Shown one piece after another: positions 26,830-37,832 of a DNA stretch of 61,411 bases. Location: assembly GCA_019414345.1 (NCBI GenBank), contig DXMF01000040.1:1-61411 (forward strand), read 5' to 3'. Source of the DNA: Collinsella sp. GTDB taxonomy: Bacteria; Actinomycetota; Coriobacteriia; Coriobacteriales; Coriobacteriaceae. Below the pieces are notes generated by a model. That model did not search any database. It saw only the letters and a program-made list of their open reading frames with translations, and was not told where the DNA came from. Made by a program: the position numbers and the translations under genes. Position 1 is the first letter of the stretch. Each line of letters opens with the position of its first letter.

Positions 26830-26928
26830 AAACGCCTCTGATGAGCCAAGGTGCCGTGAAACAAGGGCGCATAGGGCTTATGCCCATGCGCCCGAAGTTG
26901 AACGGCAGATTGGCCATCAGAGGCGTTT
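26830..26928. repeat. 99-nt rod-like imperfect palindrome (copy A of a structured family)
   Basis: Consecutive helices stack end to end: AAACGCCTCTGAT with ATCAGAGGCGTTT, GCCAA with TTGGC, TGCCGT with ACGGCA, GGGCGCAT with ATGCGCCC, and GGGC with GCCC around TTAT. The internal loops are GAAACAA and GAAGTTGA. On the minus strand TTTTC follows, so it could terminate valS transcription. Its core resembles copies at 50077 and 51380. A second small hairpin lies at about 26943-26965. Confidence 0.7.
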
Positions 26929-27018
26929 GCAGCGTCGAGTCAGCCGCCGTTCGTTAGAACGGCGGAATAGGTGTCCGCAGTAGCGAGCAAAGCGTCGGGA
27001 CGCGCCCCTCAGTAACGC

Positions 27019-29715
<2,697 letters not shown>

Positions 29716-29735
29716 ATATCTCTCCCTTGCCCGTC

Positions 29736-29851
29736 GGGGAGGAATGTAGGCCCGATTTTCGCTCGGTCAGGTCCTGGGCTCGCTCGAAGACCACATTAAG
29801 TGGTCTTCGGCTCGTGCGGAATCTACGAAAATCGGGCCTACATTCCTCCCC
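29736..29851. repeat. Palindromic element with 26-bp perfect arms in the valS leader
   Basis: Arms at 29736-29761 and 29826-29851 are exact inverse copies (26 bp, beginning GGGGAGGAATGTAGG). Between them GAAGACCAC (29786-29794) and GTGGTCTTC (29800-29808) form a second perfect hairpin. It ends about 20 bases ahead of the valS start codon, close to its ribosome site. No T-box consensus or U run is seen. Confidence 0.8.
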
Positions 29852-29943
29852 TTAGGTATCGATTACTTCAGTCTGAATTGACTTCGCTGAGGCTTAAACA
29901 AACACACAGAATAACACAGGTAGTTGGGGTTATTGCGTATATA

Positions 29944-29979
29944 TAAAATAGCCTCCGACCGCGGATGGTCGGAGGCTAT
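29944..29979 (-). terminator. clpX terminator
   Basis: AGCCTCCGACC (29950-29960) pairs with GGTCGGAGGCT (29967-29977), followed on the minus strand by ATTTTAT. It lies 24 bp beyond the clpX stop. Confidence 0.8.
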
Positions 29980-30001
29980 CAACAAACACGCTTGGGCTGA
30001 T

Positions 30002-31417
30002 TTACCCGTAGATGCGGTGGGGTTGCTCTTCGCCCTTTACGGAGGCTTCGGTTACGATGACCTTGGTGACGCCTTCCTCGCTGGGGAGGTCGAACATCGT
30101 CTGCTGCAGCACGTCCTCGCAAATGGAGCGCAGGCCGCGGGCGCCGGTCTTGCGGGCGAGCGCCATGCGGGCGATCTCGTGCAGGGCCGCATCCTCAAAC
30201 TCAAGCTCAACGTCCTCGAGCTGGAACATCTTGCGGTATTGGCGCACCACAGCGTTCTTGGGCTCGGTCAGAATCGACACCAGATCGTCCTCGTCAAGCG
30301 CCTGCGTCTGGGTGACAACGGGCGTACGTCCCACAAACTCGGGAATCATGCCAAAGGCGTTGAGGTCCTGCGGGAGCACCTGACGTAGCAGGTCGTTCTC
30401 GTCGACCGAGGTGGGGCCGGCGATCTCGGAGTTAAAGCCCACGCCCTTGTTACCCACGCGGTCGGCGATGATTTTGTCCAGGCCCACAAAGGCACCGCCG
30501 CAGATGAACAGGATGTTGGTCGTATCGATCTGCAGCAGCTCCTGCTGGGGATGCTTGCGGCCGCCGGTGGGCGGAACGCTGGCCACCGTGCCCTCAAGAA
30601 TCTTAAGCAGCGCCTGCTGAACGCCCTCGCCCGAAACGTCGCGGGTGATGGAGAGGTTCTCGGCCTTGCGGGCGATCTTGTCGATCTCGTCCACGTAGAT
30701 AATGCCAACCTGAGCGCGCTCAATGTCGCCATCGGCAGCATTGATGAGCTTGAGCAGGATGTTCTCCACGTCCTCGCCCACGTAGCCGGCCTCGGTGAGC
30801 GCGGTTGCGTCGGCGATGGCAAACGGCACCTCGAGGATGCGCGCAAGCGTCTGGGCGAGCAGGGTCTTACCGGTACCGGTGGGACCGAGCAGCAAGATAT
30901 TGGACTTGGCGAGCTCCACCTCGTCCATATCGTCGTCGAGCTGGCCGCCCATGCCGCCAGCCTCGTCGAAGGCCGAAAGCGCAGCGCCGCCCTCGATCAC
31001 ACGACGATAGTGGTTGTACACGGCAACCGACATGGCGCGCTTGGCGTCCTCCTGGCCCATGACATAGGCCGAAAGCTCGTCATAGATCTCGTGCGGCGTC
31101 GGCACGTGCGTAATAACCTGGCGGGCGTCGTCCTCCAGCTCAAAACCCTCGGCCTCAGGATCTACAGCGGGCTGACCGGCAGCCTGGCCGTGGTCGTTAA
31201 GGAAGCCCGGCAGCTTGCCGTTGCGGGCGGCGTCCATAAAGTCCGAAGCCAGCGACTCCTCCAAGATTTCGGAGCAGGCGGCGACGCACTCGTCGCAGAT
31301 AAAGATGTTGGTGGGGCCCTTCACCAGGCGGCGAACCTGACCCTGCTCTTTTCCGCAGAAGGAGCAGCGGATGGGGTTGCCGTTCTCGTCGAAGCCGTCC
31401 TGCATGTTACCGGCCAT
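30002..31417 (-). CDS. clpX: ATP-dependent Clp protease ATP-binding subunit ClpX
   Basis: This hexameric AAA+ unfoldase recognises tagged proteins and feeds them to ClpP. The N-terminal zinc-binding domain has CSFCGKEQGQV and FICDECV. Walker A is GPTGTGKTLLAQ, Walker B is IIYVDEIDKIA, and the ClpP-binding loop region and sensor motifs follow. The start MAGNMQDG at 31417 is one base after the clpP stop. About 30 residues of acidic, glycine-rich insertion after the first helix (LDDDMDEVELA region) make it 471 residues long, a little longer than usual. Confidence 0.96.
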   Translation of the reverse strand: MAGNMQDGFDENGNPIRCSFCGKEQGQVRRLVKGPTNIFICDECVAACSEILEESLASDFMDAARNGKLPGFLNDHGQAAGQPAVDPEAEGFELEDDARQVITHVPTPHEIYDELSAYVMGQEDAKRAMSVAVYNHYRRVIEGGAALSAFDEAGGMGGQLDDDMDEVELAKSNILLLGPTGTGKTLLAQTLARILEVPFAIADATALTEAGYVGEDVENILLKLINAADGDIERAQVGIIYVDEIDKIARKAENLSITRDVSGEGVQQALLKILEGTVASVPPTGGRKHPQQELLQIDTTNILFICGGAFVGLDKIIADRVGNKGVGFNSEIAGPTSVDENDLLRQVLPQDLNAFGMIPEFVGRTPVVTQTQALDEDDLVSILTEPKNAVVRQYRKMFQLEDVELEFEDAALHEIARMALARKTGARGLRSICEDVLQQTMFDLPSEEGVTKVIVTEASVKGEEQPHRIYG

Positions 31418-31418
31418 C

Positions 31419-32039
31419 CTAGGCGTCCTTCGCGGCGAGGTCGCGCGAGGTGACAATGCGGTCAATCAGACCGTAGTCGAGGGCCTCGGCAGCCGTGAGG
31501 TAGTTGTCGCGCTCGGTATCGGCCTGGACCTTCTCGATAGGCTGGCCAGATGCGTCGGACAGAATCTGGTTGAGCTCGCGACGGGTCTTCTTGATCTCCT
31601 CGGCCACGATCTCGATCTCGGTCTGCTGACCCTGGGCACCGCCGCTGGGCTGGTGAATCATGACCTTGGAGTGCGGCAGGCAGAAGCGCTTGCCCTTGGC
31701 ACCGGCCGAAAGCAGCACGGCGGCCATGGACGCGGCCATACCGACGCAGATGGTGGAGACCTGCGGCTTGATGAAGTTCATGGTGTCCAGAATCGCCAGG
31801 CCGGAGTAGACCTCGCCGCCGGGCGAATTGATGTAGAGCGAGATATCCTTCTCGGCATCCTGGCTCTCAAGATGCAGCAGCTGGGCAACGACCAGGTTGG
31901 CGCTGACGGAGTTGATCTCCTCGCCCAAGAAGATAATGCGGTCGTTGAGCAGGCGCGAATAGATATCGTAGCTGCGCTCGCCGCGCGGCGTCTGCTCGAT
32001 AACGTATGGCACGAGGGCGGAATCGAACTTAGCGATCAT
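31419..32039 (-). CDS. clpP: ATP-dependent Clp protease proteolytic subunit
   Basis: This serine peptidase forms the tetradecameric chamber that degrades substrates delivered by ClpX. The triad is Ser in GMAASMAAV, His in LPHSKVMIHQPSGG and Asp in the C-terminal part (RDNYLTAAEALDYGLIDRI). The start at 32039 (MIAKFDSAL) is favoured because GGAG lies six bases upstream; an ATG at 32051 is possible but has AAGAG too close. Operon clpP-clpX with a one-base gap. Confidence 0.95.
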   Translation of the reverse strand: MIAKFDSALVPYVIEQTPRGERSYDIYSRLLNDRIIFLGEEINSVSANLVVAQLLHLESQDAEKDISLYINSPGGEVYSGLAILDTMNFIKPQVSTICVGMAASMAAVLLSAGAKGKRFCLPHSKVMIHQPSGGAQGQQTEIEIVAEEIKKTRRELNQILSDASGQPIEKVQADTERDNYLTAAEALDYGLIDRIVTSRDLAAKDA

Positions 32040-32080
32040 ACGCATCTCCATTTCTCTTACGGACCAATAGTGGTTCTAGA

Positions 32081-32125
32081 TAAACGTACGGTGCCCGCAT
32101 GCTATGCATTGGCTGGCACCGTACG
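32081..32125 (-). terminator. tig terminator
   Basis: CGTACGGTGCC (32085-32095) and GGCACCGTACG (32115-32125) pair around a GC-rich loop, with TTTATC following on the minus strand. It separates tig from clpP. Confidence 0.7.
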
Positions 32126-32201
32126 AAGCAACCGGATAACCGGTGTATAACTTTACCCCATCGCGGGCACATGCATGCGCTCGCGAGCAAGGTGGCGAGA
32201 A

Positions 32202-33503
32202 TTACTCGGCGTCCTTGGCGGTCTCGTCGACCTCGGTCACCTTGGCGTTCTCAACCAGGTGGTCGACGGCCTTGGAGCGACGGATGGACTCGCGGACGGC
32301 AGGCATGCGGCCATCGGCGATGAACTCAGCCTTGGAAGCCTCGACGTCCTTGACGCCGGCCTTCTCGAACTCGGCGTTGATGTCGTCCTCGGTGACCTCG
32401 ATCTTGAGCTCACGGGCGAGGGCGTCGAGCGCCAGGGACTCACGGGCAACGTCGTTGGCCTGCTTGTGCAGGTCGCCGATGAACTGCTCCATGGTCAGGC
32501 CGGAAGCGGGCAGCCAGGTGTCGAGGGTCATGCCGCGGGCAGCGAGGTTGGACAGGAAGTTCTGGCCAAGCTCCTCAAAGACAGACTGCTCGTAGTCGGT
32601 ATCCATCTCGTCGAGCTGCAGGCGCTCAGCGAGAGCGGAGACGCAACGGTTCTCCTTCTCGGCAGGGAGGCGGGAAGCCTTGTCCTGCTCGATCTCGACC
32701 TTGATGGCGTCGCGCATAGCGTCGATGCTGTCGAAGCCAAAATCGGACTTGACGAGCTCGTCGGTGAGCTCGGGGGTGTTGCGGACCTTGATGCCCTTGA
32801 CGGTGACCTCGACGGTGTGGGTCTCGGCCTCCTCGCCCTCCTCGAGCTCGTCGGTCCAGGTGACGGTCTTGACGTCGTCAACGTTGGCGCCGATCAGGGC
32901 CTCGTTGAACTCCTTGGGGTTGCTGTCGCTACCGGCGATGAGCATACGGCCCTCGGCGGCAAAGTTGTCGGCGTTCTCGACGGCCTTGAGGTCGACGGTA
33001 ACGTAGTCCTCGGCCTCGACAGCGCGGCCCTCGACGTCCTCGAAGGTGGCACGGTAGTTGAGGAGCATCTCGACCTGGTTGTTGATCTCGGACTCGGTGA
33101 CCTCCGCAGGGGGCATCTCAATCTCGACAGCGTCGAAGGAGGAGAGCTCAGCGGCGGGACGCAGGGAGAACTCGACGGTGTAGGTGTAGTCCTCGTGATC
33201 CTTGGCGAGGTCGAGCTCCTTGTAGTCACCGCTCTTGGTGGGGACGATGTCCAGCTCGTTGAGGACGGCGGGCTCGTTGGCGGCGATCAGGTCGTTGGTG
33301 GCCTGAGCGAGGGTAGCCTCGGCGCCGAGAGCAGAGTCGATGACCGGACGGGGGGCCTTGCCGGCACGGAAGCCCGGGAAGCGGTACTTCTTGGCGGTGT
33401 CCTTGTAGGCCTTCTTGATCGCGGCGTCGACGTCGGCGGCCGGGATGGTGACCGTAGCGGTGAGCTTGGCGTCCTTGACGTCAGAAGCGGTGATGTTCAA
33501 CAC
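32202..33503 (-). CDS. tig: Trigger factor
   Basis: This ribosome-associated chaperone and peptidyl-prolyl isomerase binds nascent chains. The ribosome-binding signature GFRAGKAPRPVI is present near residue 45 (usual form GFRxGKxP). The FKBP-like middle domain (DYVTVDLKAVE to TVEVTVKGIKVRNTPEL) and the helical C-terminal domain are complete at about 433 residues. AGGAGG lies three bases before GTG 33503 and six before TTG 33500, so the exact start is uncertain by one codon; an ATG at 33515 overlaps the ribosome site and is unlikely. Confidence 0.93.
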   Translation of the reverse strand: MLNITASDVKDAKLTATVTIPAADVDAAIKKAYKDTAKKYRFPGFRAGKAPRPVIDSALGAEATLAQATNDLIAANEPAVLNELDIVPTKSGDYKELDLAKDHEDYTYTVEFSLRPAAELSSFDAVEIEMPPAEVTESEINNQVEMLLNYRATFEDVEGRAVEAEDYVTVDLKAVENADNFAAEGRMLIAGSDSNPKEFNEALIGANVDDVKTVTWTDELEEGEEAETHTVEVTVKGIKVRNTPELTDELVKSDFGFDSIDAMRDAIKVEIEQDKASRLPAEKENRCVSALAERLQLDEMDTDYEQSVFEELGQNFLSNLAARGMTLDTWLPASGLTMEQFIGDLHKQANDVARESLALDALARELKIEVTEDDINAEFEKAGVKDVEASKAEFIADGRMPAVRESIRRSKAVDHLVENAKVTEVDETAKDAE

Positions 33504-33590
33504 GTTCCTCCTCATACTGCCCAGCTTATCTGAGGTGCTGGTACCTTTATGCAACAAGCGTCGCGAGGGCATAAGCCGACGCGGGTGCGT

Positions 33591-33674
33591 TGGTGCGGGC
33601 GAAAGGACTCGAACCTTCACGGGAATCCCACCAGAACCTAAATCTGGCGCGTCTACCAATTCCGCCACGCCCGC
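33591..33674 (-). tRNA. tRNA-Leu (anticodon TAG)
   Basis: The acceptor GCGGGCG pairs with CGCCCGC and the anticodon arm is CCAGA-TTTAGGT-TCTGG. A class II variable arm, a GGTTCGAGTCC T arm and an encoded CCA end are visible. It lies upstream of tig on the same strand. Confidence 0.95.
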
Positions 33675-33814
33675 ATGAGCGCACAGACTAGGAATGATAG
33701 CAGATACGAGCGACAAGCGCACGCACACGTTTTACAGGCTCACGACCTCACCACGAGTGCAAAAGGCGAGGCGAGTTGCCCCGCCCCGCCAATTGCGACT
33801 TGTTCGCTGATCCG

Positions 33815-36646
33815 CTACTCCCCTAGCAGGGCCTTCTCGGGCGTGATCGGCAGCGAGCGAACCTGGTGGCCGGTGGCGTGTGCCACGGCCGAGGCGACGG
33901 CGGCGAGCGGCGTGTTGATGACGACCTCGCCGATCGACTTGGCGCCAAACGGGCCCGTCGGCTCGTAGCTCGGCTCAAAGGCCACGCGAATGCTGCCGAT
34001 ATCCAGGCGCGTAGGCAGCTTGTAGCTCATAAAGTTGCCGGTGCGCAGGCGGCCGCGCTCATCGTGCTCGACAATCTCGTAGAGCGCGTGGCCGATGCCC
34101 TGGGCAATGCCGCCCTCGGCCTGGACGCGCGCGAGCGCCTCGTTGATCACGGTGCCGCAGTCGACGGCCGCCGCATAGTCCACCACAGTCACCTTGCCGG
34201 TGGCCTTGTCGACCTCGACCTCGGCAATGCCGGCCATAAACGGCGGAGGCGAAACGGGCAGGCAGGCAGAGGCATGCGAGGTCAGCGCGTCGCCTCCCGC
34301 GATGTTCTTGACGCACAGGTTGGCAAAGTCACGCAGCGTGAGGTAGCGGTTCTGCTCGCGCGCGGCACGCTCGTCGGACAGGCGCACGTACTGGCCATCA
34401 AAGACCACGTCGGCGGCGTCCACGTCCCACATCTGGGCGGCCTTAGCGCAGATCTTCTCGCGCAGCTCGGTCGCGGCGTTCTTGGCTGCCAGGCCCGTCA
34501 CGTACGTACCCGAGCTCGCGTACGAGCCGGCATCGAACGGCGACACGTCGGTGTCCACGCCGCGCACCACAATGAGCGAGCTCTCCACGCCCAGCTCCTC
34601 GGCGGCAATCTGCGCCAGGATCGTGTCGACGCCCATGCCGTTATCGGTGGCGCCGGTGCCGATGGAAATGAAGCCGTCCTCTTCCAGGCGCATGTCGATG
34701 CCGGCGATATCCACGTTGGAAATGCCCGAGCCCTGCATGGTGAGCGCACAGCCCAGAGCACGCACGCGGTCGCCCAGGTCGACGGCCAGCGGCTTGTCGC
34801 GCCAACCGATCATGTCCATCGCGCGCAGCAGGCAGCGGTCGAGTGCGCAGGCGTTGAGCTTTTCGTTGTAGTACTGCGGCATGATCTCGCCCTCGCGCAC
34901 GATGTTCTTAAGGCGCAGGTCGGCGGGGTCCATGTGCAGCATGTCAGCGAGCTCGTTGACGGCACTCTCCACGGCAAACTGGCCCTGGGTGGCACCGTAG
35001 CCGCGATACGCGCCGCCGCGGTTGGTATTGGTGTAGACAGCGTCCCAGCTAAAGCGGCTCGCCTTTACATGGTTGTAAATCGGCAGGCTCTTGTGGCCCG
35101 AAAGGCCGATCGTCGTGGTGGCGTGCTCGCCGTACGCTCCGGCGTTGGACAGCGTGTGCAGGTCGATGGCCGTGATGGTGCCGTCGTTCATGGCGCCCAG
35201 CTTAACGGTCATCTGCATCTGGTGGCGCGAGTTGCCCGCAGTGATGGTCTCCTCGCGGGTGTAGCAGCAGTAGCTCGGACGGCCAGTCTGCTGGGTGACG
35301 AACGCCACGAAAATCTCGCAGCAGCCCGTCTGCTTGGAGCCAAAGCCGCCGCCGATGCGCGGCTTAATGACCTGCACCTGCGACTGCGGAATGTCGAGCG
35401 ACTGCGCGACCATGCGGCGCACGTGGAAGGGCACCTGCGTAGAGGTGGTCACCGAGATGCGGCCGAACGCGTCGGTCGTCGCGAAGGCGCGGAAGGTCTC
35501 CATGGGCGCGGTCTGCGTGGCCTGGCTGGTGTAGGTGCGCTCAAAGACGATGTCGCTCTGGGCGAAGGCCTCGTCCAGATCGCCGTAATCACTGGTACCG
35601 CTGCACACCAGGTTGCGCGGGACGTCGCCGCCCTGCGGGAAAATAAAGGTCACGTCGCCCTCGGGGTGGACCACGATGTCGTTATCGAGTGCCTGGGTAA
35701 AGTCGAGCAGCGGCTCGAGCACCTCGTAGTCGACCTTGATGAGCTTGAGCGCCTTGTCGGCGGCCTCCTCGGTCTCGGCGGCGACAATCGCCACCTCCTC
35801 GTTTTGGTAACGGACGAGGTTCTCGAGAATCAGGCGGTCGTAGGGACTCGGCTGCGGATAGCTCTGGCCGGCGATGGTAAAGCGGCGCTTGGGCACGTCC
35901 TCGTAGGTGTAGACGCCCACCACGCCAGGCACCTTCAGGGCGCGCGACGTATCGATGGAGCGGATCTTGGCGCGGGCATACGGGCTGCGCTTGAGCTTGA
36001 CGATCAGGGCGCCGGCGGGCACCAGGTCGCCCGTGTAGACGGGACGGCCCTCGAGCAGGGCCTTCGAGTCCTTCTTGGGCTGCTTGTGGGTGATCTGTTT
36101 ATACGCGACGCCGTCGCAGCTGGTGTCGTTGACCGGCAGCTCGGGCATCTCAAAGCCCACCTGCACGCCGGACTCGTTGAGGAAGCGCACGATGGCGCGC
36201 AACTGGCTCTCGTAGCCGCTGCAACGGCAGAGGTTGCCGGCCAGCTGGCGAGAGAGCTCCTCGCGCGTGGCGACGAGGCTCGGGTCCTCCTTGGCGGCGC
36301 GGGCAAGCGCGAGCACGTTCATGATGAGGCCGGGGGCGCAAAAGCCACACTGCTCGGCGCCTTCGGCAGCCATCGCTCGGGCCAGTGCCTCGGACTCGGC
36401 CTTGAGGCCCTCGAGCGTGGTAATGGAGCGGCCCTCGACGCGCGCGGCGGGAACCGAGCAGCTCAGCACCGGTTCGCCATCGAGCCACACCGTGCACAGG
36501 CCGCAGTTGGTGGTCTCGCAGGCGCAGCGCACCGACGCACAACCCTGCTCGCGCAGCAGCGCAAAGAGCATGGTATCGGGGGCAATCTGAACCTTGACCT
36601 TGCGTCCGTTGAGCGTAAAGGAAAGATCGATGAGTTTGGCAGCCAT
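33815..36646 (-). CDS. Molybdopterin-dependent hydroxylase, fused Fe-S and molybdenum subunits (xanthine dehydrogenase family)
   Basis: The 943-residue protein joins the small iron-sulphur subunit to the large molybdenum subunit. Residues 1-160 hold two [2Fe-2S] sites: CACETTNCGLC and, further on, CGFCAPG with LCRCSGYESQL. The rest is the molybdenum domain with RIGGGFGSKQTG, RGGAYRGYGATQGQFAVE and GPFGAKSIGE, whose final Glu is the catalytic base. The layout resembles XdhD-type enzymes of anaerobes that act on purines or other N-heterocycles. The stop codon of the FAD subunit gene shares a base with its ATG. Molybdate uptake and cofactor genes are found at 53-58 kb. The actual substrate is unknown. 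Confidence 0.88.
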   Translation of the reverse strand: MAAKLIDLSFTLNGRKVKVQIAPDTMLFALLREQGCASVRCACETTNCGLCTVWLDGEPVLSCSVPAARVEGRSITTLEGLKAESEALARAMAAEGAEQCGFCAPGLIMNVLALARAAKEDPSLVATREELSRQLAGNLCRCSGYESQLRAIVRFLNESGVQVGFEMPELPVNDTSCDGVAYKQITHKQPKKDSKALLEGRPVYTGDLVPAGALIVKLKRSPYARAKIRSIDTSRALKVPGVVGVYTYEDVPKRRFTIAGQSYPQPSPYDRLILENLVRYQNEEVAIVAAETEEAADKALKLIKVDYEVLEPLLDFTQALDNDIVVHPEGDVTFIFPQGGDVPRNLVCSGTSDYGDLDEAFAQSDIVFERTYTSQATQTAPMETFRAFATTDAFGRISVTTSTQVPFHVRRMVAQSLDIPQSQVQVIKPRIGGGFGSKQTGCCEIFVAFVTQQTGRPSYCCYTREETITAGNSRHQMQMTVKLGAMNDGTITAIDLHTLSNAGAYGEHATTTIGLSGHKSLPIYNHVKASRFSWDAVYTNTNRGGAYRGYGATQGQFAVESAVNELADMLHMDPADLRLKNIVREGEIMPQYYNEKLNACALDRCLLRAMDMIGWRDKPLAVDLGDRVRALGCALTMQGSGISNVDIAGIDMRLEEDGFISIGTGATDNGMGVDTILAQIAAEELGVESSLIVVRGVDTDVSPFDAGSYASSGTYVTGLAAKNAATELREKICAKAAQMWDVDAADVVFDGQYVRLSDERAAREQNRYLTLRDFANLCVKNIAGGDALTSHASACLPVSPPPFMAGIAEVEVDKATGKVTVVDYAAAVDCGTVINEALARVQAEGGIAQGIGHALYEIVEHDERGRLRTGNFMSYKLPTRLDIGSIRVAFEPSYEPTGPFGAKSIGEVVINTPLAAVASAVAHATGHQVRSLPITPEKALLGE

Positions 36647-37560
36647 TAGCGCACCTCGCTAGAATCGACGCCGGGCACGCGGCGGCAAGAATACTCGTCC
36701 GTGGCATATTTGGGGACCTGAACGGTCTCGAGCTCGCGGGCAAGCGCGGCCGAAAGCTCGATGCCGGCGGAGCGGCGCACGGCCTGAATCGCCAACGGGG
36801 CCGAGATGCGGCGGCGGTACTCGGCCGAGCCCCACATGTTGGTGCCATAGCTCAGCGCGCACACGGACGAGGCCAGGGCGCGCAGCTCGTCCTCGGAAGG
36901 CTGCTCGCCGACAAGGCCGCATGCCTCGCCCTGCAGCAGGGTCGCACGCAACGGGCGGGCGCCCACGGTGACATGCCAGCTGTTATCCCACCAGGCGGCG
37001 GTGACGTTTAAGGAGGGGAAGTCGGTCGCGGCCTTGCGCACGGCCTCGTAGCTTGCGCGGTAATCGTGCTTAACAACCACGACGTGCTCGATCACGTCGC
37101 GCACATAGCCCATGTTCACAAACTCGGCGAGCGGTACGCGGCCGGCACCCGTCAACTCAACGTACGAGTCGAGTGCCAAAAAGGCCGAGAGCACGTCCGA
37201 AAAACCAAAGCGTCCGTAGATGCTGCCGCCCACCGTGGCGGTATTGCGCAGCTGCACGCCCACGATGTCGTGGACGGCAAACTCAAACACATTGTTGACG
37301 AGCGCGTTGAGCTCGGCATGGCGCTCGAGCTGGCGCAGGGTGCACATGGCACCGATGCGAAACTCGGTCTCGGTCTCCTCGATCTGATCGAGCCCGCAGG
37401 CCGAAAGGTCAATCGCCGTCGCCACGCGACGCGAACCCAGGCGCATCCAGATGCCGCCGCCCACAATCTTGTTGTTGCGGTTTTTCTGCAAGAGCTCATA
37501 GGCTTCGGCCGCGTTTCCAACACGGACGTAGGTACCGAACTTGAGCACGTTCTCCCCCAT
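36646..37560 (-). CDS. FAD-binding subunit of the molybdenum hydroxylase
   Basis: The 304-residue protein is the FAD subunit of the xanthine dehydrogenase type (XdhB/CoxM), carrying electrons from the iron-sulphur domain to NAD+ or another acceptor. KIVGGGIWMRLG is the first FAD-binding loop (usual form AGGTDL) and TVGGSIYGRFGFSDV the second. The C-terminal CO-dehydrogenase flavoprotein domain is present. The ATG at 37560 starts a two-gene operon. Confidence 0.85.
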   Translation of the reverse strand: MGENVLKFGTYVRVGNAAEAYELLQKNRNNKIVGGGIWMRLGSRRVATAIDLSACGLDQIEETETEFRIGAMCTLRQLERHAELNALVNNVFEFAVHDIVGVQLRNTATVGGSIYGRFGFSDVLSAFLALDSYVELTGAGRVPLAEFVNMGYVRDVIEHVVVVKHDYRASYEAVRKAATDFPSLNVTAAWWDNSWHVTVGARPLRATLLQGEACGLVGEQPSEDELRALASSVCALSYGTNMWGSAEYRRRISAPLAIQAVRRSAGIELSAALARELETVQVPKYATDEYSCRRVPGVDSSEVR

Positions 37561-37641
37561 CTCTTCACTTGTCCAGTACTTTTAAGTGTACCAAACGAAG
37601 GGCCGCGACCTTCCACAGCACAAAAACCTCCCTCCCATCCA

Positions 37642-37712
37642 TAACTTGCGGTGAAATACGGACTGTTTGTCGGGCTTAGGGCGCCCAACAGTCCGTATTT
37701 CACCGCAACTTA
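37642..37712. repeat. 71-bp palindrome with 25-bp arms
   Basis: The arms TTGCGGTGAAATACGGACTG and the inverse CAGTCCGTATTTCACCGCAA flank a 19-base loop, with one mismatch near the outer end. A near-identical left arm occurs at 61330 at the end of the window, so this is a dispersed repeat. It lies between gdhA and the molybdenum hydroxylase operon, in a region without other genes. Confidence 0.8.
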
Positions 37713-37771
37713 AGGGGCGGCCGGCAGAGGGCCGAGACATAATGATCCGTTTTCCTCCGTCCCCAACGGAT

Positions 37772-37807
37772 CAAAAAAGGCTCCCAGCCGGAATGGCTGG
37801 AAGCCTC
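37772..37807 (-). terminator. gdhA terminator
   Basis: AGGCTCCCAGCC (37778-37789) and GGCTGGAAGCCT (37795-37806) form a stem with six T after it on the minus strand. Ideal position, 26 bp after the gdhA stop. Confidence 0.9.
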
Positions 37808-37832
37808 ATCACATGCTATGTCGAGCGAAGAT

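Noticed and set aside
26830..26928. 6S RNA or SRP RNA
   Set aside because: It is too short and lacks the large central bubble of 6S. It also lacks the GGAA-loop and AGCAGCC motifs of SRP RNA.
33866..36649. A 927-codon plus-strand frame opposite the molybdenum hydroxylase
   Set aside because: Composition is typical of the antisense of GC-rich genes, and the minus-strand protein has all catalytic motifs.
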